From the NCBI GenBank assembly GCA_965242915.1, contig CBDETN010000025.1:62001-126000 (forward strand): a stretch of 64,000 nt of DNA, read 5' to 3'. The stretch's first letter is position 1; every line of letters begins with the position of its first letter. This document shows positions 28,803-36,801 of the stretch, piece after piece. The notes under the pieces are model-generated. The model searched no databases. It worked only from the letters and a program-made list of their open reading frames with translations, and was not told the origin of the DNA. The DNA comes from CAJXII01 sp965242915. Its GTDB lineage: Bacteria > Campylobacterota > Campylobacteria > Campylobacterales > Arcobacteraceae. Position numbers and translations under genes: made by a program.

Positions 28803-28832
28803 AATAACATTACATTCTAAATGTATGTTATT
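28803..28832. promoter_or_regulatory. Inverted repeat upstream of the zinc-ribbon/HNH operon
   Basis: AATAACAT-T-ACATT, a 3-base loop, then AATGTATGTTATT form a 13-bp stem with one bulged T. It lies 50 bases upstream of the zinc-ribbon start, just before a promoter-like TATGATTAAT on the minus strand. An operator is the most natural reading; a terminator for rightward transcripts is less likely because no T-run follows. Confidence 0.4.
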
Positions 28833-28880
28833 AAAAGTGAAGAAAACATAGTATATAAAGCATTTATTAGTCTTTTTATT

Positions 28881-28910
28881 AAAAAGCATGTCAATATGAC
28901 ATACTTTTAA
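28881..28910. repeat. TATGTCA-type palindrome, copy 3
   Basis: Core CATGTCA-ATA-TGACATA at 28887-28903 with flanks TTAAAAAG and CTTTTAA. It shares the extended 28-base pattern with copies at 13551 and 24955. With copy 2 it brackets the accessory module between radA and ruvC. The remaining sequence of 28753-29194 holds the inverted repeat at 28803 and the hairpin repeat at 29019 but no other gene. Confidence 0.6.
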
Positions 28911-29018
28911 AGAATATTTTTATTTTATTGTATGATTTTAATGTATGTTTTATATCGGTATTTAGATGATAACAGTACATTATGTATGTATATTAAGACA
29001 AAATCGTGATAAAACTGC

Positions 29019-29064
29019 AAAAGTAGTGAATAGCGGTTTGTGAAGCAAAACTTTCCTTGAAAAT
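29019..29064 (+). repeat. Dispersed TAGCGG hairpin repeat, copy R1
   Basis: Reads AAAAGTAGTGAATAGCGG, then a small hairpin TTTGT-GAA-GCAAA (29037-29049), then ACTTTCCTTGAAAA. The same order of blocks occurs in inverted orientation at 30895-30941 and 32808-32855, and partly at 48108-48133. It lies upstream of ruvC. Confidence 0.55.
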
Positions 29065-29194
29065 GTTAAATTTATTGAAATACACACATGTAGTAAAAGA
29101 ATTAAATAAAAATGAGATAAAATCTCCATTGGATTTTTAGGGTGTTTTGTAGTAAAATAGATGTGAAAAGTTTTGATGTGAAAGATGTGAAAAA

Positions 29195-29677
29195 GTGAAA
29201 ATATTAGGAATAGACCCCGGTACCATTAATTGTGGTTATGCGATTTTAGATGTGACGAATAGAAAGCCAAAGTTGATAGAAGCCGGATTGATTAAAATGA
29301 AAAGCAGGATACTTCAAGAGCAAATTGTAGAATTGGTTGAGGGATTGGATTTAATTCTTTCTAAACATACTATAGATGAAGTAGCCATTGAGGATATGTT
29401 TTTTGCTCATAATCCAAAATCAGTGATAAAGCTTGCTCAATTTAGAGGGGCGATGAGTTTAAAGATACTTCAAGAGTTGGGCAATTTTAGTGAATATACT
29501 CCTTTGCAAGTTAAAAAAGCGGTTACTGGGAATGGAAAATCTACAAAAGAACAGGTAGCTTTTATGGTAAAAAGATTATTAAATTTAAAGCAGGAGATAA
29601 AGCCCTTGGATATAACTGATGCAATTGCGGTAGCTTTAACCCACGCACAAAGACAAAAGATGAACATTCACACTTAA
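29195..29677 (+). CDS. ruvC: Holliday junction endonuclease RuvC
   Basis: Resolves Holliday junctions as a dimer with RuvAB. The 160-residue product starts at a GTG (VKILGIDPGTINCGYAI) and shows the catalytic acidic residues: Asp7 in GIDPGT, Glu in VAIEDMFF, and the C-terminal D in LDITDAIAVALTHA. The KKAVTGNGKSTKEQV segment is also typical. The stop codon TAA at 29675-29677 is itself the target duplication of the IS30 relic that follows, so the insertion left the protein intact. Confidence 0.95.
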   Translation: MKILGIDPGTINCGYAILDVTNRKPKLIEAGLIKMKSRILQEQIVELVEGLDLILSKHTIDEVAIEDMFFAHNPKSVIKLAQFRGAMSLKILQELGNFSEYTPLQVKKAVTGNGKSTKEQVAFMVKRLLNLKQEIKPLDITDAIAVALTHAQRQKMNIHT

Positions 29678-30308
29678 AAGTGCAACATTTAGAAATATAA
29701 GATAGTAAGGCTAATTGATATACAATTTAAGCTACATATCTTACAGGATAAATGGAGCATTAAATGAAAAAGTATAAACAATTAACCTTAGGTTTAAGGT
29801 ATCAAATATTTGCTTATAAAAACGAGAATTATACAATCAAAAAAATAGCAGAACTAATTGAAGTATCTAAATCTACAATATCAAGAGAACTAAGTAGAAA
29901 TAGTAATAATGGATATTATAGTGCAGATGATGCACATATAAAAGCAGTATCAAGAGATAAATTTAAAGATAGATATAAGAAACTCACTAATAAATTAAAA
30001 TTAAAAAGTATGGTAATAGAAGTAGTCAATACAAGACTAGAGGTCAAATTAAATCTAAAGTTTTACTTTTGTGATCCATACTCATCTTGGCAAAGAGGAT
30101 TGAATGAGCATACAAATGGACTAGTTAGAGAATATATTCCCAAGAAATATAGCTTTGAAAATATAAATCAAACTCAAATAACTATCATTCAAAATAGGCT
30201 AAATAATAGACCAAGAAAGATTCTGAAATATTACACACCAAATGAGATATTTTTCAAGGAAATTTCAAGAAAAATGGCGGCATAATTTTGGCTGGTTTTG
30301 TTGCACTT
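29678..30308 (+). mobile_element. IS30-family relic with internal deletion (631 bp)
   Basis: Terminal inverted repeats start AAGTGCAACA on both ends. A 3-bp target duplication TAA lies at 29675-29677 and 30309-30311. The rejoined target would be a 20-bp perfect palindrome centred on the ruvC stop, in keeping with the known preference of IS30-type elements for palindromic targets. The transposase is shortened, so the element could move only with help. Confidence 0.85.
29764..30285 (+). pseudogene. IS30-family transposase with in-frame internal deletion
   Basis: 173 residues remain against about 320 expected. The N-terminal helix-turn-helix (KKIAELIEVSKSTISRELSRN) is intact to about residue 95, then the sequence jumps to the C-terminal catalytic end (FYFCDPYSSWQRGLNEHTNGLVREYIPK, NNRPRKILKYYTPNEIF). 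The first catalytic aspartates are missing. It could still bind the element ends. Confidence 0.85.
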
Positions 30309-30379
30309 TAAGTGTGAATTGGCGTATTTAATCTCAATTTAGTTAGAATGATAATTATAGAATATGTAAGGATCAAATT

Positions 30380-30559
30380 ATGACTGCACCAAAAGTAACA
30401 GCTAAAAAAATTATTGAATCTTTGCCAGAAGATAGTTCATATGATGAAATATTAAAAGAATTAGCTTTTGATAGAATGATCAAAAAAGGACTTGAAGATT
30501 CAAAAAATAACAAAACTATTACAAATAGAGATATGGAACATAGAATTAAACAATGGTAA
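30380..30559 (+). CDS. Putative antitoxin of a ParE/RelE-type pair
   Basis: A 59-residue ORF, MTAPKVTAKKIIESLPEDSSYDEILKELAFD and on to NRDMEHRIKQW. It is short, acidic and helical and lies directly before the toxin, which begins inside its last codons (overlap at 30553-30559). The MTAPKVTAKKIIE start and the size match small antitoxins found next to ParE toxins. The family call comes mainly from context. Confidence 0.75.
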   Translation: MTAPKVTAKKIIESLPEDSSYDEILKELAFDRMIKKGLEDSKNNKTITNRDMEHRIKQW

Positions 30560-30846
30560 GTGTACATTGGACAAATGAAGCAGAATTTTGGCTAAAAGAT
30601 ATTCATGATTATATTGATCAGGACAATCCAAGAATAGCCAAGAAAGTTGTAAAGGAAATTTATCAAAAAGTTCAAATACTTAAATCATTTTCACAAATTG
30701 GATATATTTATCCAAATGATGAAGATAAAGAAATAAGAATATTACTTTATGGACATTATAGAATTGCATATCTTATCAAAGACAAAAATACAATTGATAT
30801 TTTAGGTGTATTTCATGGAGCGTTAGCTATTGAAAGGTACCTCTAG
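30553..30846 (+). CDS. RelE/ParE-family toxin
   Basis: A 97-residue protein with the ParE layout: WTNEAEFWLKDIHDYIDQDNPRIAKKVVKEIYQKVQIL helices, then beta strands with EIRILLYGHYRIAYLIKDKNTIDILGVFHGA. The conserved Arg-Ile-Tyr-type core is present (HYRIAYLI). It overlaps the antitoxin gene by 7 bases. ParE toxins inhibit gyrase and RelE cleaves mRNA; the sequence does not decide which applies. Confidence 0.85.
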   Translation: MVSVHWTNEAEFWLKDIHDYIDQDNPRIAKKVVKEIYQKVQILKSFSQIGYIYPNDEDKEIRILLYGHYRIAYLIKDKNTIDILGVFHGALAIERYL

Positions 30847-30894
30847 CGAAAAGGATATAGCTCACTAGGTATTTATAAATAAAAAAAGAAAGCC

Positions 30895-30941
30895 TTTTTT
30901 CTGAAGAAACTTTTTACTTCGTAAAACCGCTATTGTCCTCG
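30895..30941 (-). repeat. Dispersed TAGCGG hairpin repeat, copy R2
   Basis: On the minus strand it reads CGAGGACAATAGCGG, then the perfect hairpin TTTTAC-GAA-GTAAAA (30912-30926), then AGTTTCTTCAGAAAA. It lies between the parE-type toxin and the end of nadC, downstream of nadC in its own orientation, so it may double as a terminator. Confidence 0.55.
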
Positions 30942-30966
30942 TACCTGCGGGGTTACACCGCTCGTT

Positions 30967-31791
30967 TTAGTCGAACTTCATTGAGAAGTCCAACCACACA
31001 GCTTGATGAATAATAGAACCGCTGCTAATAGCATCAACACCGCTTGTAAGATAATTTTGGATATTTTCTTCTGTTATATTTCCACTAGCTTCCAGCATCA
31101 CATGAGAGTGTTGTTCATCTCTATATTGAGATACTTGATGGATTTGTTCCGGTGTCATATTATCACACATTATGATATCTCCTCCAGCTTCCATAGCTTC
31201 AACACTTTGTTCAAAAGTTTCACATTCAATTTCTATTTTTGTAACCCAAGATATTCTTTTTCGTGCTATTTTAACAAACTCTTTTAAGTTGGAAATTGTT
31301 TTTAAATGAGTATCTTTCAACATCAAACAATCATCAAGTCCAAGTCTGTGATTTATAGCCCCGCCTACTCTACTCGCATATTTCTCAAAATTTCTAAGCT
31401 GTGGTCTTGTTTTTCTAGTATCAAGTAAAACTACACCGCTTCCTTCAAGAAGACTTGAATATCTACAAGCACTTGTCGCTATTCCTGAGGCATGTTGTAA
31501 AATATTTAAAAATGTTCGCTCACAACTTAATAAAATAGAAGCTTTACCTTCAAGTTCAGCTATCACATCACCTTTTCGTACCTTTTCACCATCTTTTATC
31601 AAAAACTTACAATCAAATTTTTCAGCACGAGCAAGAACTCTTGCATATTTAACACCGGCTAAAATACCATCATCTTTAGCAACAACACGAGCTGTAAATC
31701 TCCCTTTTGGAGCTATATCAAAAAACAGATCGCCTCTGCCGTTATCTTCATCAATTGCATTTTTTACAAATTTTCTTATACTTATTCCCAT
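30967..31791 (-). CDS. nadC: Nicotinate-nucleotide pyrophosphorylase (carboxylating)
   Basis: Converts quinolinate and PRPP to nicotinate mononucleotide in NAD synthesis. The 274-residue product has ENxGRGDLFFD at the N-terminus, LLDTRKTRPQLRNFEKYASRVGGAINHRLGLDD (PRPP/quinolinate site), KIEIECETFEQ, and the C-terminal EASGNITEENIQNY and DAISSGSI. Intact. It lies 3 bases downstream of nadA, so the two form an operon. Confidence 0.95.
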   Translation of the reverse strand: MGISIRKFVKNAIDEDNGRGDLFFDIAPKGRFTARVVAKDDGILAGVKYARVLARAEKFDCKFLIKDGEKVRKGDVIAELEGKASILLSCERTFLNILQHASGIATSACRYSSLLEGSGVVLLDTRKTRPQLRNFEKYASRVGGAINHRLGLDDCLMLKDTHLKTISNLKEFVKIARKRISWVTKIEIECETFEQSVEAMEAGGDIIMCDNMTPEQIHQVSQYRDEQHSHVMLEASGNITEENIQNYLTSGVDAISSGSIIHQAVWLDFSMKFD

Positions 31792-31794
31792 CTT

Positions 31795-32787
31795 TTAAAC
31801 CTCAAACATTCGCTCTAGTGCTATTTTTGCATATTTTGCCACATCTTCACTTACTATAATTTCATTATCATATGTACCATTTTTGATAGATATTAATGTA
31901 TTATATAAATCTTCTAAAGAAGTTTCATTCATAGTAGGACACTCTGGCTTTGTTTGACTCAATATATAAGTATTTTTATCTCTTAATCTATTTACCATAT
32001 TATATTCAGTACCTACAACAACTTTTTGTTCAGGATCCAATTCTTGCGTGATATATTTGATTAGTTGAGAAGTTGAACCTACAAAATCAGCTTTTTGTAC
32101 AACTTTTACATCACATTCTGGATGAACTGCAACTATAATATCCGGATATTTTTCTCTGTAAAAATCAATATCTTCAGGTGTAAATAACTGATGAACAGAA
32201 CAAAATCCATTGTAACAGATAATATCTGCTTCTTTTACATCTTCAATATCATCAAGTCCAATAACAGCTGATTTAAGTCCCATTTGATTTGCAAAGTTTT
32301 GTCCTAAACATCTATCTGGTACAAAAAATATTTTTTTGCCGCTTTTCAAACCTTTTTTAATAATTGCAAAAGCATTTGAACTCGTACAAACATATCCACC
32401 CATTTTCCCAACTGCTGCTTTTACTGCCGCACTTGAATTTATATATGTGATTGGCAGAATATCATCATTTGAAATACCGGCTTCATTTAATATCTTTAAA
32501 TTTGTATCAAAATATTCAACATCAATCATTCTAGCCATTGCACAACATGCAATTCTTGGCATTAATACTCTTTTAGAAGGTGCTAATACTTTTACACTTT
32601 CCCCCATAAATCCAACACCACAAAATATAATATTTTTCGTCGGTGCATTCATAGCTCTTTTTGCCAACTCTAAGCTGTCACCTGTAATATCACCCATTTC
32701 AAACACTTCATCTTTTTGATAAAAGTGGGCAACAATTGTTACATCCAGTTCTTTTTTAAGCTTTAAAATTTCTTTTTTAAAATTCAC
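31795..32787 (-). CDS. nadA: Quinolinate synthase
   Basis: A [4Fe-4S] enzyme making quinolinate from iminoaspartate and DHAP. The 330-residue protein has VTIVAHFYQKDEVFEMGDITGDSLELAK, NIIFCGVGFMGESVKVLAPSKRVLMP, VCTSSNA, NGFCSVHQLFTPEDI, VHPECDV and TKPECPTMNETSLEDLYNTL, which include the cluster-binding cysteines. It is the first gene of a nadA-nadC operon. No nadB is in view. Confidence 0.96.
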   Translation of the reverse strand: MNFKKEILKLKKELDVTIVAHFYQKDEVFEMGDITGDSLELAKRAMNAPTKNIIFCGVGFMGESVKVLAPSKRVLMPRIACCAMARMIDVEYFDTNLKILNEAGISNDDILPITYINSSAAVKAAVGKMGGYVCTSSNAFAIIKKGLKSGKKIFFVPDRCLGQNFANQMGLKSAVIGLDDIEDVKEADIICYNGFCSVHQLFTPEDIDFYREKYPDIIVAVHPECDVKVVQKADFVGSTSQLIKYITQELDPEQKVVVGTEYNMVNRLRDKNTYILSQTKPECPTMNETSLEDLYNTLISIKNGTYDNEIIVSEDVAKYAKIALERMFEV

Positions 32788-32807
32788 TTTTTTTGTGCCT
32801 TTATTTT

Positions 32808-32855
32808 TTTTCGAGGAAAGTTTTCACTGCGTGAAATCGCTACTCGCTACTTTTG
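32808..32855 (-). repeat. Dispersed TAGCGG hairpin repeat, copy R3
   Basis: On the minus strand it reads AAAAGTAGCGAGTAGCGAT, then the hairpin TTTCAC-GCA-GTGAAA (32822-32836), then ACTTTCCTCGAAAAAA. It sits between the divergent nadA and plsY genes. The stem differs from R2 by paired changes, so the hairpin is kept. Confidence 0.55.
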
Positions 32856-32916
32856 AAATATAAATATAACTAATTTTTGGTTATAATCACTTAAATTAAA
32901 TACCTAAAGGTGTCAA

Positions 32917-33540
32917 ATGGACTTTTTTTTAAACACAAATATACAATTTTATATATTAGCATACCTAGTAGGCTCTATTCCTTTTGGATTAATGCTTGCT
33001 AAAAAATTTGCAGGAGTTGATGTTCTAGAACATGGAAGTAAAAGTGTAGGGGCTACAAATGTTTTAAGAGTTGTAAAACAAACTAATCCACAATTAGCAA
33101 AAAAACTTGGGATTGCAACTGTTTTATTAGATGCATTAAAAGGTGCTGTTGTAATTTTAATTGCAATGATGTTTGATATGAGCCTTGAAACTTTATGGGC
33201 AATTGCAGTTTTAAGCGTACTTGGACATTGTTATAGTGTATATTTAAATTTTGAAGGTGGAAAAGGTGTTGCTACTGCACTTGGTGTATTCTTAGTTCTA
33301 ATTCCTATTCCTACTTTAATTGGTGCTGCTATTTGGGGATTTTGTGCAAAGGTGTTGAAAATATCTTCAATTTCTTCGCTCCTTGGACTTATTGGAGTTG
33401 TAATTGCAACTATAATTTTACAAAATGGTCTGGGTATCGGATCTAATGCTCCTATGTACATAATTACTTTTATAATTTTCTATAAACATATTCCAAACAT
33501 TGTAAGACTTATAAAAGGTGAAGAGGGTAAAGTAGCTTAA
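32917..33540 (+). CDS. plsY: Glycerol-3-phosphate acyltransferase PlsY
   Basis: A membrane enzyme transferring acyl groups from acyl-phosphate to glycerol-3-phosphate in phospholipid synthesis. The 207-residue protein has several hydrophobic helices and the three PlsY loops: AYLVGSIPFGLMLAKK, HGSKSVGATNVLRV and HCYSVYLNFEGGKGVATALGV. It starts the plsY-folB-lipoprotein group. Confidence 0.95.
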   Translation: MDFFLNTNIQFYILAYLVGSIPFGLMLAKKFAGVDVLEHGSKSVGATNVLRVVKQTNPQLAKKLGIATVLLDALKGAVVILIAMMFDMSLETLWAIAVLSVLGHCYSVYLNFEGGKGVATALGVFLVLIPIPTLIGAAIWGFCAKVLKISSISSLLGLIGVVIATIILQNGLGIGSNAPMYIITFIIFYKHIPNIVRLIKGEEGKVA

Positions 33541-33541
33541 A

Positions 33542-33862
33542 TTGTTAAAAATCAATATAGAAGATTTAACCTTTAATTGCATCATAGGTATTTTACCAAA
33601 TGAGCGAGAAAAAGAACAAAAAGTAATTATTGATATCTCATTTAAATATTTTTATAAAGATGACGGTTTGAGTTTTATAGATTATAGCAAAGTAGCAGCA
33701 TTAGTACAAGATACAATGACAATTAAACAATTTCAACTTATAGAAGATGCTATTGTTTACATAAGAAAAGAACTTAAACAGCAATTTAAAATTAAAAATT
33801 TAAAATTAAAAATTACTAAACCTGATATTTTATCCAATTGCGTAGTTAGTGTAGAAGAATAA
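33542..33862 (+). CDS. folB: Dihydroneopterin aldolase
   Basis: A folate biosynthesis enzyme of 106 residues. It starts at a TTG one base after the plsY stop. LKINIEDLTFNCIIGILPNEREKEQKVIIDISFKY is the FolB start, with the catalytic Glu region GILPNERE. C-terminal KLKITKPDILSNCVVSVEE also fits. It is slightly shorter than the E. coli enzyme. Translational coupling to plsY is likely. Confidence 0.88.
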   Translation: MLKINIEDLTFNCIIGILPNEREKEQKVIIDISFKYFYKDDGLSFIDYSKVAALVQDTMTIKQFQLIEDAIVYIRKELKQQFKIKNLKLKITKPDILSNCVVSVEE

Positions 33863-33866
33863 AAAT

Positions 33867-34640
33867 ATGACAATAAAAAGAACTTATTTTTATAAATTTA
33901 AATATCTCCTTTTGACTTTATTTATTTTATTTCTACAAGGTTGTAATCAAGAAAGTCTTAATCTAAAAAAACTTATTACTACCAATAATGCTATTCAAAT
34001 AGAAAATAACCATAAAGAGATATCTGCTTTATTGATTGAGTATAAAGAGAAGCTAGATAAAAGAAATTCAAAATCATTTGATAAAGTTTGGCAAAAAGCG
34101 ATTATTAAAAATATTAAATATCAACGAAACAATATTTCATTAAATGGTTTCAAAGATAATTATAAAAAATATTTACAATATGCCTTTGATACTAAAACAA
34201 ATATCAAAAACAGAAATGATTTTCTTATTTTGGGATTGTATAAACTACTATATTTGAGCTACACTATAAATGATGAGAAATATACTGCACTTTCATATAA
34301 CATAAAGACTTTAAAAGAATTTAGTAATATTTTACAAATAACAAAATGGCAGATAAACTATAAAAAAGATTTAAATAAAAATCATCTATTTTTAACATGG
34401 CAAAATAATTGGCAGATAGAACTTTTGGGAAAAACAGATATCAAAAATCCCAATTATAATTTAATTAAAAATTTAACATATATAAAGAATAATAAAGAAA
34501 GTGTATTTGATGCTTCAAATATGTCATTTGAAACTATTTTAGGCAAAATATTATATATCAATAATAACAGTATCAAAAGGCTCGGAGGGGAACCTAATGA
34601 ACTGACTATTGAATTTTTAAAGTTTTTTGTATTCTTATAA
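33867..34640 (+). CDS. Hypothetical lipoprotein
   Basis: A 257-residue protein with a signal sequence and lipobox (LTLFILFLQGC, Cys27). The rest is helical and rich in Lys and Asn, with ALLIEYKEKLDKRNSKSFDKVW and a later WQINYKKDLNKNHLFLTWQNNWQIELLG. No family is recognised. It follows folB by 4 bases and is convergent with fba, 13 bases away. Surface or periplasmic localisation is likely. Confidence 0.75.
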   Translation: MTIKRTYFYKFKYLLLTLFILFLQGCNQESLNLKKLITTNNAIQIENNHKEISALLIEYKEKLDKRNSKSFDKVWQKAIIKNIKYQRNNISLNGFKDNYKKYLQYAFDTKTNIKNRNDFLILGLYKLLYLSYTINDEKYTALSYNIKTLKEFSNILQITKWQINYKKDLNKNHLFLTWQNNWQIELLGKTDIKNPNYNLIKNLTYIKNNKESVFDASNMSFETILGKILYINNNSIKRLGGEPNELTIEFLKFFVFL

Positions 34641-34653
34641 TTTTTATTTGGTA

Positions 34654-35721
34654 TTAATTTTTAGCAATACAATTTAAATCATTGTATGCTGTTTTAACCC
34701 GCTCAACTAAAGATACCTGCCCGGCTCTTAACCATTTTCTTGGATCATAATAACCTTTATTTGGTTTATCTTCACCTTGGAGATTTCCAATTTGCCCTTG
34801 CAGATAATCGTGATTTTTACTGACAAATTCTCTTACTCCGTCCCAAAATGCCCATTGAGTATCTGTATCAATATTCATTTTTATCACACCATACGAGATA
34901 GCCTCTGTAATCTCTTCTTTCGTACTTCCACTACCGCCATGAAATACAAAATCAACCGGCTTGTCATCAGTATTATATTTCTCTTGAATAAAATTTTGTG
35001 AATTATCTAAAATTTTTGGAGTTAATACAACATTTCCAGGCTTATACACACCGTGAACATTTCCAAAACTGGCAGCTATTGTAAAGTTTGGGCTAATCTT
35101 TTTTAATCTTTCATAAGCTGTTGCCACTTCCTCTGGCTGAGTATAAAGCAAAGCATTGTCTATTTGAGTATTATCAACGCCGTCTTCTTCACCGCCTGTG
35201 ATACCCAACTCTATTTCAATCATCATATCAACTTTTGACATCACTTCAAAATATTTCACACAAGTAGTAAGGTTGTCTTCTAAACTCTCTTCACTTAAAT
35301 CTAACATATGAGAACTAAATAACGGTCGTCCCGTATGTTCATAATGTTTAATACCTGCTTCTAGTAAAGCATCTATCCATGGAAGAAGTTTTCTAGCAGC
35401 ATGATCTGTATGAAGAACTACAGGAACTTTATAAGCTACCGCCATTGTATGAATATGCATTGCACCACTCACCGCTCCTAAAATAGAAGCATTAGAAGCA
35501 GGACAACCTTTTCCTGCATAAAATTGAGCTCCTCCATTACTAAATTGTAAAATAATAGGTGAATCAATTTGGGCTGCTGCTTCTAAAACACCATTTATAG
35601 ACTCTGTATTTACTATGTTCACCGCAGGTATTGCAAAATTATTTTCTTTTGCAAAACTAAATAACTTTTTAGTTTCACTTCCTGTTAAAACACCCGGCTT
35701 TACAATATCCAATGCACCCAT
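34654..35721 (-). CDS. fba: Fructose-bisphosphate aldolase, class II
   Basis: Zinc aldolase of glycolysis/gluconeogenesis, about 355 residues. Zinc and active-site motifs are VPVVLHTDHAARKLLPWIDALLEAG, IEIELGITGGEEDGV, FGNVHGVYKPG and FHGGSGSTKEEI, then MNIDTDTQWAFW. The ATG at 35721 (MGALDIVKPGVLTG) has GGAAG 6 bases upstream and starts right at the end of the PPIase gene; the ATG at 35745 would overlap that gene by 23 bases and is less likely. Confidence 0.94.
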   Translation of the reverse strand: MGALDIVKPGVLTGSETKKLFSFAKENNFAIPAVNIVNTESINGVLEAAAQIDSPIILQFSNGGAQFYAGKGCPASNASILGAVSGAMHIHTMAVAYKVPVVLHTDHAARKLLPWIDALLEAGIKHYEHTGRPLFSSHMLDLSEESLEDNLTTCVKYFEVMSKVDMMIEIELGITGGEEDGVDNTQIDNALLYTQPEEVATAYERLKKISPNFTIAASFGNVHGVYKPGNVVLTPKILDNSQNFIQEKYNTDDKPVDFVFHGGSGSTKEEITEAISYGVIKMNIDTDTQWAFWDGVREFVSKNHDYLQGQIGNLQGEDKPNKGYYDPRKWLRAGQVSLVERVKTAYNDLNCIAKN

Positions 35722-35722
35722 A

Positions 35723-36547
35723 TTAACTTCCGCCTTTGTATTCAATTTTAGCTTTTTTCTTTAATTTATCTACTATAGATTGAATTTGTTTTATAAATTC
35801 TTCTCTTCCAAGTTGTTGACTGATTTGAAATTGAGCATTCTCAAATTTAGTGGTTGTTGCTTTCTTTTTATCTTCTAAATAAATAATATGATAACCAAAC
35901 TGTGTTTTAACAGGAGTTAAAGAAGCTGTTCCTATTTTTAACTCGTTTGCTGCTTTACTAAATTCAGGTACCATTTTTTCTAAAGGAAACCAACCTAAAT
36001 CTCCACCATTTGCACCTGACGGTCCTGTTGATTTTTCTTTTGCTAACGCAATAAATTTTGATTTAAGATTTTTACTATTTTTTAAAATTTTAATTAAATC
36101 TTTTGCTGTTTTTTCATCTGGAACTAAAATATGTCTGGCTTTTAATTGTACACCAACTTTAAAAAGTTTTTTATTTTTATCATAAAAACTTTTTAATTCT
36201 TTTTGAGATATTTTAATTTTTTTACTTAATTGCTGCATCCAAATCTGCAATGCTAAATCCTGCTTTAAACTTTTTAAAGTTTCTTTATACATTTTATCAT
36301 TTACAACATCTGTTTTCACTGCTTTTTGAGATAAAAGCTTTTGTTCTATAATTCTATCTAAAATATTTTTTTGTGTATCTTTTGGAAGAGAATCAAATTT
36401 AACTTTTGGGTCTTTTAATGCTATAGCAATACTTTGACTCGTAATCTTATCCCCATTAACTGTTGCATATACCTTATTTTCAACTGCAACTGCACTATTA
36501 GCTACTGCTAAACTAAGTACCATACTTAATATTGTTTTTTTAATCAT
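35723..36547 (-). CDS. Periplasmic peptidyl-prolyl isomerase (PEB4/SurA-like)
   Basis: A 274-residue secreted protein with signal peptide (residues 1-21, ending VANSAVA). The N-terminal chaperone part resembles SurA_N (YATVNGDKITSQSIAIALKDP) and is followed by a parvulin domain: KARHILVPDEKTAKDLIKIL, STGPSGANGGDLGWFPLEKMVPEFSKAANEL, FGYHIIYLEDKK. This is the PEB4/CBF2 type of Campylobacterota, helping outer-membrane protein folding. It lies directly upstream of fba. Confidence 0.9.
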   Translation of the reverse strand: MIKKTILSMVLSLAVANSAVAVENKVYATVNGDKITSQSIAIALKDPKVKFDSLPKDTQKNILDRIIEQKLLSQKAVKTDVVNDKMYKETLKSLKQDLALQIWMQQLSKKIKISQKELKSFYDKNKKLFKVGVQLKARHILVPDEKTAKDLIKILKNSKNLKSKFIALAKEKSTGPSGANGGDLGWFPLEKMVPEFSKAANELKIGTASLTPVKTQFGYHIIYLEDKKKATTTKFENAQFQISQQLGREEFIKQIQSIVDKLKKKAKIEYKGGS

Positions 36548-36734
36548 TTTTTTTCCTATTAAAATTTTAGGTATTATATCAAAACGATTTTATGAGTTTC
36601 CTGAAAACGAGTTTACAAATTTTCTGAAAATAATTTTATGAGTTTCTTACAAAAATATATAGATATTTTATTAGTTAAGAATATGAATTTTGAAATTTAG
36701 CTTAAAAACTCTTTAAATTTCTCTATTTTTATGA

Positions 36735-36740
36735 TATAAT
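36735..36740 (+). promoter_or_regulatory. Promoter -10 element for the response regulator gene
   Basis: TATAAT preceded by T-rich sequence (TTTTTATGA), the form of housekeeping promoters in Campylobacterota. It is followed after about 20 bases by TTAACTTAACTTTAAGG, which contains repeated TTAA(C/G) blocks similar to known HsrA/CosR sites, so autoregulation is possible. The region 36548-36734 is otherwise featureless. Confidence 0.6.
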
Positions 36741-36801
36741 TCCGCTTCAGAAAGCTATAAAGTTAACTTAACTTTAAGGTTAAAAGAGAGGAAAATAAAA
36801 T

